From: Treponema sp.
Lineage (GTDB): Bacteria; Spirochaetota; Spirochaetia; Treponematales; Breznakiellaceae
Direction of reading: 5' to 3'
Length of the DNA stretch: 6,854 nt
NCBI GenBank assembly: GCA_031283905.1
Contig: JAITAW010000152.1
Span: forward strand, 1 to 6,854
The notes below the pieces were generated by a model. The model saw nothing but the letters and a program-made list of their open reading frames with translations, did no database searches and was not told the origin of the DNA. The position numbers were made by a program, and so were the translations under genes. Below, in pieces: positions 1-5,014 of this stretch; the first letter of the stretch is position 1; every line of letters starts with the position of its first letter.

Positions 1-43
1 CAATCCCATGCTTTCACAGCGCTTGATTGACGAGGCGATCCTT

Positions 44-79
44 CCCCGGAATACGGAGCCTTTGCTCCGTATTCCGGGG
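44..79. repeat. Perfect 16-bp stem-loop
   Basis: The arms at 44-59 (ccccggaatacggagc) and 64-79 are exact reverse complements with a four-base loop (cttt). Neither strand shows a T-run after the stem, so this is not a textbook intrinsic terminator, although it could end transcription of a gene lying left of the window. A reading frame from position 2 runs through it to the TAA at 98-100, so it may overlap the tail of a truncated coding sequence that I do not recognise. Confidence 0.85.
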
Positions 80-88
80 ATTATGATG

Positions 89-128
89 ATCACGAGGTAA
101 CGCGCCTCGGTCTGCGTTACCTCGTGAT
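89..128. repeat. Perfect 15-bp stem-loop
   Basis: The arms at 89-103 (atcacgaggtaacgc) and 114-128 are exact reverse complements around a ten-base loop. It lies nine bases after the first stem-loop and has an unrelated arm sequence. No T-tract flanks it on either side. It could be a structural or mobile-element end, or part of a double terminator; the sequence does not decide. Confidence 0.85.
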
Positions 129-224
129 TGTTATAGTAGAATTGAACAGTACGGATGCGATGACAAGCGTGCGGCAGCGTATGTATGGCATTGTAAACCT
201 GTTACCGCTATCGGTATAGCATAG
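129..224. other. Intergenic stretch with no recognisable gene
   Basis: Between the stem-loops and the transposase remnant I see no convincing gene. The minus-strand reading frame of the remnant continues through this stretch to a stop at 117-119, but its translation no longer resembles the transposase family. A plus-strand open frame ending at the TAG at 214-216 has no convincing start or family match. Confidence 0.5.
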
Positions 225-653
225 CCGGGCGTAATAGACCCTGACCGGTATCTGGTGTTTCAAAAAAAGGCCCGGCCCGGTCAAGTTTTTTCCGTTCACC
301 CGCAGTTTCGCCTTGACTCCTTTCAACAGCCGGTCAATGGTCGCCGGACTGACCGTGAGCGGCAGCGTCCGGTTTTCATCGCTGGCAGGGGCAGTTCATC
401 TCCTTCCCGCCGCAGCCAAAAACGTACTCATCAGGCGGATAAGGGGAGCCGGCAATTTCACGCATTGATAGTCGAAGTATTTCCAGATGGTGTGAAGAAC
501 CGCCTGGAACTGCAGGCCGTATCGTTTCGGCCTGCCGCCCAGGTTTCTTTTTTGACGTTGTTTCCGAGGCTGTCCGGCCGCCAGTTTCACCGGGTTCCCG
601 TTCAGGAACAAAATACGGGTTTTCTCCTCGATGAATTGCCTCTTTGTCTTCAC
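225..653 (-). pseudogene. Transposase remnant (rve/DDE integrase type), N-terminal region, with in-frame stop
   Basis: Read on the minus strand, this encodes a fragment of the transposases usually annotated as integrase catalytic region. Seen in the sequence: a basic linker ending in GGRPKRYG, the helical segment IWKYFDYQCVKLPAPLIR, then after a gap DENRTLPLTVSPATIDRLLK, GVKAKLRVNG and LFLKHQIPVRVYY. In intact relatives this order (basic linker, WxxF...CGKxLAP, SPATIDRLL, TKPGxLLKxxIPVR) immediately precedes the DDE catalytic core. Here both blocks lie in one frame, broken only by a TGA at 396-398. Similarity stops just after PVRVYY, so the whole catalytic core is absent. The N-terminal DNA-binding part before about 653 is also missing or unrecognisable. 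It cannot make an active transposase. The family assignment is from memory of the motif pattern; the exact IS family is not resolved. Confidence 0.72.
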
Positions 654-672
654 GATAGGGTTTGTTCATACT

Positions 673-1446
673 TTATTACCGTAGCGGGAATGGAACACTC
701 GCGGGAGTTGGGCAGTGATTTTGTATTACGGATACAAGGCGGAGCGTTTCAGGTTTACGATGGACGGGGAAGGAAACGGTCGATAGTGAGGCCCTTTACC
801 GGGCTTAGGAGAGGGGGAACGGGGGGAATTTTGTGGATATTATCGGAGAAAAGACGGGAAGATACAGCCGGTACGGCTTTGCACGTATCGCAAGGACAAG
901 GAACAGGAGGAACAGTGTCTTTTGGCGATACGGAGGAGGAACCAAAAAAATATGGGGGGAAAGAAATAACGAAGAGGCAACGCGCATATAACCGGTTTGT
1001 GATAGTGGCTGCCTCGCTTGAGGGGGATGCCGTGACGGCGGAGCGGGTGATGGAACTGTACCGGAATGCGGTGGCAAATAAAAATAGCCTTCAAACGGCT
1101 CGAGACCCTTTTTGAGTGTCATGAGTTGCCGATAAAAATCGATGAAACGGCCTATGCGTTGTTTTACGGGAAGTTGTTGCCGGTCGCCCTTTGCGAACCG
1201 GTAGTGAGCGGAGGGCGATTTTCCCCCTGTCGGGAGGGGGTGGAGGGGAAGGAGGGAAAGCGGGAGCGGCGTAATTTGTGGAGGGAAACACGGATAGCGA
1301 AGAGGCTGGTACCGCCGCTGTTACTTCTGTCGGTTTTTTCTCTGGCCCTGTCGGATTTTCTGAGGAGTATCTCGATGTTACCTGCGGCGTGCGCCGATAC
1401 AAAGCGGAAAAGGCTCATGCAACTATGCCAATTTAGCCGGGCTTAA
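673..1446 (+). pseudogene. IS4-family transposase remnant, C-terminal half, frameshifted
   Basis: Cut-and-paste transposase fragment of the IS4/DDE type. Blocks that match the family lie in alternating frames. GMEHSRELGSDFVLRIQGGA and FQVYDGRGRK (about 690-780) are in one frame. KIQPVRLCTYRKDKEQEEQ and IRRRNQKNMGGK (about 856-965) are in a second. KRQRAYNRFVIVAASL then ERVMELYRN (about 970-1065) return to the first. RWQIKIAFKRLETLFECHEL onward (1066-1446) is again in the second, running to the family-like end KRKRLMQLCQFSRA and TAA at 1444-1446. At least three indels are therefore needed. The YREK signature Y-x2-R-x3-E-x6-K reads K where Glu is expected and E where Lys is expected, so the catalytic Glu is lost. 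The N-terminal half, including the first catalytic Asp region, is absent; the left limit abuts the oppositely oriented remnant at about 653-675. The C-terminal end appears complete. Confidence 0.78.
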
Positions 1447-1472
1447 GTAAACGCATATGGGGGAGACGCTTC

Positions 1473-1546
1473 ACGCAAGGTAAAAAAGACTTGACATAAG
1501 ATAAAAAAAGACGCAAGATAAAAAAATGACGCAAGATAAAAGAATC
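1473..1546 (+). repeat. Imperfect A-rich short tandem repeats across the start codon
   Basis: Four related copies of acgcaagataaaa(aaa) begin at about 1473, 1494, 1511 and 1529, spaced 17-21 bp apart; the copies at 1511 and 1529 are nearly identical over about 15 bp. The ATG of the downstream gene (1526-1528) sits at the junction of the last two copies and ends a run of seven A (1520-1526). A TTGACA hexamer at 1491-1496 could be a -35 box, but no good -10 lies at the right distance. Confidence 0.7.
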
Positions 1547-2419
1547 ATTGTTATTTGTTTCGCGCTCGCGTTGCCGGTTTGGGCTGAAGACTCATCATTG
1601 GAAACGCATACCGATCTATCGCTGACGGTTTCTTCCCTGCCGGAAGCGCAAGCCGCCGTTACGCAGAGTTTCGTATTTCCCTTTTTACAAGGGGAGGGCC
1701 CGCTTGTATCCGGAAACAACGTTACCCTGAAACTCGGCGCGAATGTATCGCCGGTTTCGTTTAACATCCTCGCCGATACGGTTTGGATGCCCATCGCGTT
1801 CTTTACGGTGTCGCTCGGCGCAAAACTGGGAAGCGGCTGGAATTACCCGCTGTTTGGCGCCCCCATGAAAGGCATGGGCGTCCGCGTTTATCAGGACGGA
1901 CAGCCGACTGAAGAGGGAGTGGACGGCGCCGGTTTAGATGGCGTCGTGTGGAACACCCACGCCGGGGCGACCGTTCAGTTCGATCTCGCGGCTCTTTTTC
2001 CCGGCGACTGGCGCCATGTCGTGATGCAGGTTTATAATGAAATCAGCTTCCAGAACTATACCGGAGCGCGGGGTCATGAGTCTTGGTATTATGAAGGCGA
2101 TGACGGCGTGAATCAAAACGCTTTTTCTTATTATTTCTCCGCTTTGCTAGGGTATCAAATGCCGCTCTTTATTGATTTGGCCGGAGTGATGGTTGAATTG
2201 AGAGAACCGTTCTATAACCCATATACGGGCGGAAGTCTGACAAACCGCGGTCCGGAAACAACCCTGTCCCTCGCCGTTGACTTCAAACTGCCGAAAAACG
2301 TTACGCTCATGCTTCTAGGGCAATGGAAGAACAAGCTGTTGCACCCGCTCACAAGCGATTACAGCCGCAGGTGGGATTTCTTCCGCGCCGCGCTTATTGC
2401 GACCTGCCGCCTGCGATGA
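1526..2419 (+). CDS. Exported protein, probable outer-membrane beta-barrel
   Basis: A 297-residue protein that I do not recognise by name. Residues 1-20 look like a Sec signal peptide: basic DKR at 4-6, hydrophobic IIVICFALAL, and a probable cleavage after PVWA before EDSS. The mature part alternates short amphipathic strands with Gly/Asn/Asp-rich turns, for example NVTLKLGANV (65-74), TVSLGAKLGSGW (94-105), GATVQFDL (147-154), SYYFSALLGYQMP (201-213), TTLSLAVDFKLP (245-256) and FRAALIATCRL (286-296). It is rich in Tyr/Trp, has no Cys-based lipobox, and shows no soluble-enzyme motif. This composition suits a beta-barrel outer-membrane protein of the kind that is abundant and poorly annotated in treponemes. 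The last residue is Arg rather than the aromatic residue common at barrel ends. The start is the only ATG available before the signal peptide; it lacks a visible Shine-Dalgarno sequence because the upstream DNA is A-rich repeats. Localisation is inference. Confidence 0.72.
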   Translation: MTQDKRIIVICFALALPVWAEDSSLETHTDLSLTVSSLPEAQAAVTQSFVFPFLQGEGPLVSGNNVTLKLGANVSPVSFNILADTVWMPIAFFTVSLGAKLGSGWNYPLFGAPMKGMGVRVYQDGQPTEEGVDGAGLDGVVWNTHAGATVQFDLAALFPGDWRHVVMQVYNEISFQNYTGARGHESWYYEGDDGVNQNAFSYYFSALLGYQMPLFIDLAGVMVELREPFYNPYTGGSLTNRGPETTLSLAVDFKLPKNVTLMLLGQWKNKLLHPLTSDYSRRWDFFRAALIATCRLR

Positions 2420-2463
2420 TGGATTGAGAGAGGAACGCGGTCTTACCCGCGGCGCGTTGAACG

Positions 2464-2604
2464 TTGAAAGCCGTAGACTCCCGCTCCCTGACGGATGTTG
2501 CCGCATTTGCAAACGTGGTTGCGGCGCTGCGCGTACAGAAACGCCCCGGAACACCGGCAATGAGACGCTTCCCGCCAGTCAAAAGCTTCGGACGCATCCG
2601 GTAG
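2464..2604 (+). pseudogene. Possible C-terminal scrap of a PfkB-family sugar kinase
   Basis: The gap between the barrel gene and the SDR contains an open stretch reading SRSLTDVAAFANVVAALRVQ followed by KRPGTPAMRRFPPV, ending at the TAG at 2602-2604. Ribokinase/PfkB sugar kinases typically end with a helix of the form SLxEAARFANAxAALSVQK followed by xGxxPAMPxxEEV, and the match in residue order is good. Nothing upstream of about 2464 resembles the rest of that fold: there is no GAGD catalytic motif, and frame-1 stops occur at 2425 and 2455. If real, this is a decayed gene end left by deletion or by insertion of neighbouring DNA. The stretch is short and the call is from pattern memory only. 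Confidence 0.42.
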
Positions 2605-2631
2605 CAAGGAGGCGCTTCCCGCTAGTCAAAA
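2564..2631. repeat. Pair of 21-bp direct repeats
   Basis: The copies at 2564-2584 (gacgcttcccgccagtcaaaa) and 2611-2631 differ at two positions and start 47 bp apart. The second copy ends seven bases before the stop of the SDR gene. They could be relics of a duplication, target-site copies or a dispersed repeat. No strong terminator hairpin with a T-tract is visible in the 2420-2637 gap; only a 5-bp stem (2436-2440 with 2447-2451) was seen. Confidence 0.6.
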
Positions 2632-2637
2632 AAACGC

Positions 2638-3471
2638 CTACACGACAACGCCTTCATCGACAGGTATAACGGCGCCGTTTATGGAGCGGTTCGCCAATAC
2701 GTACATCGCGGTTAAAGCCACCATTTTGGGAGACAGGGCTTTCCCGGCGGGACTTTTGGCGCGGTTGTAGGCGCGGACCGTTTCATCTGCATATTCGGTG
2801 TCCGTAAGCCCCGGGCAAATGACATTGCAGGTAACGCCCGCGCCGCCTGCGGCTTTCGCAACCGATTTTGCCAAAACGCCAAGGCCGGTTTTTGCCGATG
2901 AGTAGGCGGCGGTGCTGACAAACCCCCGAATGGCATCGGTGTTGGTGCCGCCGAAAAGCAGAATGCGCCCCCATTTGCGCTCAAGCATAGACGGCAGTAC
3001 GCGGGAAACAGCGTAGCCGGGTAAGGTGAGATTCTGTTGCGTTAAAAACTGCCAGTCGGCGGCGCTTGTTTCGTTAAGAACGGCGCGTTTGAAGGGACCG
3101 TAGGCATACACAAGAATATCCGGGGAATAACAAGTCTCGCTTATAAAACGCTCGTTGCGGGAAATGTACGCGGCGCGCGCAACGCAGGAGGAATATTCGG
3201 AGAATATGCGGTCAATCGCTTCTACGCCGTCAATCCGGCAAAGAAAACCGTCTGCTTTGCCTCCGAGGTTATAGATGGCATCCAAGGTCAATGCAAGGCG
3301 TTCCCGTGACGAACCGCCGTGCAGCGTAATATTGGCGCCTGCTCCGGCCAACAGAAGCGCAATCTCTTTTCCGATGCCGCCTGTACCGCCTATAACAAGC
3401 GCCCGCCTGCCTGACAATGGTTTTCGTTCCGATTTTCCAACGCCGCCGTCAAAGTCTTGAAGAGATTTCAT
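2638..3471 (-). CDS. Short-chain dehydrogenase/reductase (SDR) family protein
   Basis: A 277-residue Rossmann-fold oxidoreductase of the classical SDR type, expected to be cytosolic and NAD(P)-dependent; the substrate is unknown. The cofactor-binding motif is ALVIGGTGGIGKEIA (24-38), with the glycine-rich TGxxxGIG form. The structural Asn is in QQNLT (N147). The catalytic Y-x3-K is YSSAK (Y190, K194), followed by CPG (219-221) and the C-terminal GAVIPVDEG (266-274), much like FabG-type enzymes. Two things are odd. The catalytic Ser expected 13 residues before the Tyr is Asn177, flanked by Thr176 and Thr178. Residues about 90-118 (EYSSCVARAAYISRNERFIS and on) form an insertion before beta-4, where the usual NNAG reads YAYGP. 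The first 20 residues precede the fold and are rich in charged residues. The start ATG at 3471 has only a GGGA-like ribosome site in a G-rich leader. It is transcribed away from the tandem repeat region and converges on the barrel gene. Confidence 0.88.
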   Translation of the reverse strand: MKSLQDFDGGVGKSERKPLSGRRALVIGGTGGIGKEIALLLAGAGANITLHGGSSRERLALTLDAIYNLGGKADGFLCRIDGVEAIDRIFSEYSSCVARAAYISRNERFISETCYSPDILVYAYGPFKRAVLNETSAADWQFLTQQNLTLPGYAVSRVLPSMLERKWGRILLFGGTNTDAIRGFVSTAAYSSAKTGLGVLAKSVAKAAGGAGVTCNVICPGLTDTEYADETVRAYNRAKSPAGKALSPKMVALTAMYVLANRSINGAVIPVDEGVVV

Positions 3472-3494
3472 TTTTCCCGCGCCCCCCTTTTTTA

Positions 3495-3523
3495 TTTACG
3501 GATTTTACAGTATATTTTATAAT
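3495..3523 (+). promoter_or_regulatory. Candidate sigma-70-like promoter
   Basis: TTTACG at 3495-3500 (four of six -35 matches) and a perfect TATAAT at 3518-3523 are separated by 17 bp. It would drive rightward transcription through the tandem repeats toward the carboxypeptidase gene about 270 bp downstream. TATAAT recurs in every repeat unit (3579, 3640, 3702), but only this first copy has a plausible -35 at the right distance. The AT-rich stretch 3502-3523 could equally serve leftward transcription of the SDR. Confidence 0.3.
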
Positions 3524-3762
3524 GATAATAGAGCTTGTTTCAAAAGCTGTCCTCCTACGGGCATTTTAGAACAGGTTTTATAATGATAATAGAGCTTGTT
3601 TCAAAAACTGTCCCCCCAGGGGCGTTCTGGAACAGGCTTTATAATGATAATAGAGTTTGTTTCAAAAGTTGTCCTCCTACGGCGCGTTTTAGAACAGGTT
3701 CTATAATGATAATAGAGCTTGTTTCAAAAACTGTCGTTCTGCGGCGCGTTTTGGAACAGGCG
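3518..3762 (+). repeat. Four-unit tandem repeat, about 61 bp per unit, with inverted arms
   Basis: The units start at 3518, 3579, 3640 and 3702 (periods 61, 61, 62). Each begins with tataatgataatagag, then (c/t)ttgtttcaaaa, a variable 18-19 base core, and tt(t/c)t(a/g)gaacagg. The first 28 bases are almost invariant, whereas the cores differ. In each unit tgtttcaaaa can pair with the downstream tt(t/c)t(a/g)gaaca. Pairing is best in unit 4 (3718-3729 with 3749-3760, with two G-T wobbles) and has one mismatch in each of the other units. Periods of 61 and 62 are not multiples of three, so a protein reading changes frame from unit to unit and the array is not coding. It fills most of the 320-bp space between the divergent SDR and carboxypeptidase genes and stops about 30 bp before the latter. 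Confidence 0.93.
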
Positions 3763-3791
3763 TAACCCTTGAAAAAGCTTCGGAAATATAC

Positions 3792-5000
3792 ATGCGGATT
3801 TCTTTTTTATGTCTATGTTGTCTATTTGTTCTTGTCTTGGCGCCTGCGAAAGGATTTTCGGCGGAGACCGTTGCCATTCAATCCCAATCCGCCGTGCTTA
3901 TGGACGCGGAAACCGGTTCTTTGCTTTTCAGCAAAAATAAAGATCTCCCGATACCGCCGGCATCGCTCACAAAACTTATGACCATACATATCGCGTTATC
4001 TGATGCCGCGAACGGCGATGTCAGGCTTGGCGATGTGACGAGTCCCCCAAAGGAAAGCTGGGCTGCCAATCAGCCGCCTGACTCAAGCCTCATGTTCTTG
4101 GCGGACGGGCAGAGCGTCTCCTTGAAAGAATTGCTTTTGGGACTTGCGGTTTCTTCCGGCAACGATGCCGCTGTTGCGGTAGCGCTAAGATGCGCGCCGT
4201 CCGTAGAAGAATTTGTGGAACGAATGAACAGAGAAGCCGAGTCGCTCGGACTTTCTCATACGGTGTTTGTTGAACCCTCCGGCATTTCTGAATATAATAT
4301 GACAACAGCATACGATTACGCCGTTTTTTGTAGATATTACATCAAAACGCACCCTGAAACGCTCGAAACACTTCATTCTGTCGGCGAATTCGCCTATCCA
4401 AAGACCGAGAATGTCCCGGCGGCTTATCGCGCGAGACCGGGAACCATTACGCAGAAAAACCGGAACGCCTTGCTCGGCTTTCTTGGCGTTGACGGGCTGA
4501 AGACCGGCTACATAAACGAATCCGGTTACAATATAGCGCTTACCGCCAAACAAGGCGAAACCCGCCTTATTGCCGTAATCCTCGGCGCTCCGGCTGCTAC
4601 CGGTGGCGATAAGGTGCGCGACGCTGACGGCAAGAACCTTCTTGAGTGGGGTTTTTCTCATTACAAGACGTTGCATCCGGTTATAGAAGAGCTTCCTCTT
4701 ATCAGGGTGTGGAAGTCAAAGCAACGGTACGCTTCCCTTGCTATAGAAGAATTGTTGCCATTTACCGTACGGATTGAGCGGGGCGATGATCTGCGCTTTA
4801 GCGTGGAACTAGAAGATGCCATTGTCGCGCCATGTACAAAAGGCGATAGGGTAGGGGAGCTTGTTTTGTATGACAATATCGGGGAACTCAGGCGCGTTCC
4901 CCTTCTTGTCGCGGAAGATGTTGAACGCGGCGGCTTTTGGACATGGCTTCTTGACTCCATACGGCTTTTTTTCAGGAATATGCGAAAAAAAAGCGCGTAG
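3792..5000 (+). CDS. dacA: D-alanyl-D-alanine carboxypeptidase (peptidase S11, PBP5-like)
   Basis: Low-molecular-weight penicillin-binding protein that removes the terminal D-Ala from peptidoglycan pentapeptides on the outer face of the inner membrane. It has 402 residues, normal for the family. A signal peptide (residues 1-24, cleavage likely after GFSA) leads into the serine-peptidase domain. All three active-site motifs are present: S58-L-T-K61 in PPASLTKLM, S122-G-N124 in SSGND, and K237-T-G239 in DGLKTGYI. Residues about 300-375 form the beta-rich PBP5 C-terminal domain. The tail, GFWTWLLDSIRLFFRNMRKK (381-400), is an amphipathic basic helix of the type that anchors these enzymes to the membrane. 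The start ATG at 3792 has only a weak ribosome site, and the signal peptide has a single basic residue. A TTG at 3769 in another frame would give a more basic beginning (MKKLRKY), but it runs out of frame. The paralogue (dacA, dacC and so on) is not resolved. The gene converges on nnr with a 14-bp gap. Confidence 0.93.
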   Translation: MRISFLCLCCLFVLVLAPAKGFSAETVAIQSQSAVLMDAETGSLLFSKNKDLPIPPASLTKLMTIHIALSDAANGDVRLGDVTSPPKESWAANQPPDSSLMFLADGQSVSLKELLLGLAVSSGNDAAVAVALRCAPSVEEFVERMNREAESLGLSHTVFVEPSGISEYNMTTAYDYAVFCRYYIKTHPETLETLHSVGEFAYPKTENVPAAYRARPGTITQKNRNALLGFLGVDGLKTGYINESGYNIALTAKQGETRLIAVILGAPAATGGDKVRDADGKNLLEWGFSHYKTLHPVIEELPLIRVWKSKQRYASLAIEELLPFTVRIERGDDLRFSVELEDAIVAPCTKGDRVGELVLYDNIGELRRVPLLVAEDVERGGFWTWLLDSIRLFFRNMRKKSA

Positions 5001-5014
5001 TCCCCGTATCCGGG
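5001..5014. other. Minimal gap between convergent genes
   Basis: Only 14 bp separate the stop codons of the carboxypeptidase and nnr. The gap contains a 4-bp stem (cccg/cggg) without a T-tract, so no real terminator fits here. Each transcript probably ends inside the other gene, giving antisense overlap. Confidence 0.45.

Noticed and set aside
2..100. Open frame entering from the left edge and ending at TAA 98-100
   Set aside because: About 32 codons, most of them through the perfect stem-loop, with no family resemblance; too little to call a gene end.
157..216. Short plus-strand peptide MTSVRQRMYGIVNLLPLSV resembling the beginning of an alkyltransferase-like (MGMT/ATL) domain
   Set aside because: Nineteen residues and a stop; the expected PxGxVxTYG block does not follow in any frame before the transposase remnant. 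Chance is more likely.
255..1115. Long plus-strand open frame of 286 codons
   Set aside because: Its first 130 or so codons are antisense to the minus-strand transposase remnant, and only its later part carries IS4 blocks, which also continue in another frame. It is not a single gene.
2397..2669. Open frame of 90 codons in the gap after the barrel gene
   Set aside because: It overlaps both neighbouring genes and its translation is Arg/Pro-rich without a family pattern; the kinase-like signal is in a different frame.
3518..3762. CRISPR array
   Set aside because: The units are directly adjacent with only a semi-variable 18-19 base core that is itself similar between units; there are no unique spacers of 30 or more bases and no cas genes.
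3535..3765. 76-codon open frame through the tandem repeat
   Set aside because: The 61/61/62-bp periods shift the reading frame at each unit, and there is no ribosome site; it is a by-product of the repeat.
4185..4676. 163-codon minus-strand open frame inside the carboxypeptidase gene
   Set aside because: It is fully antisense to a gene with all catalytic motifs intact, and its translation has no recognisable domain.
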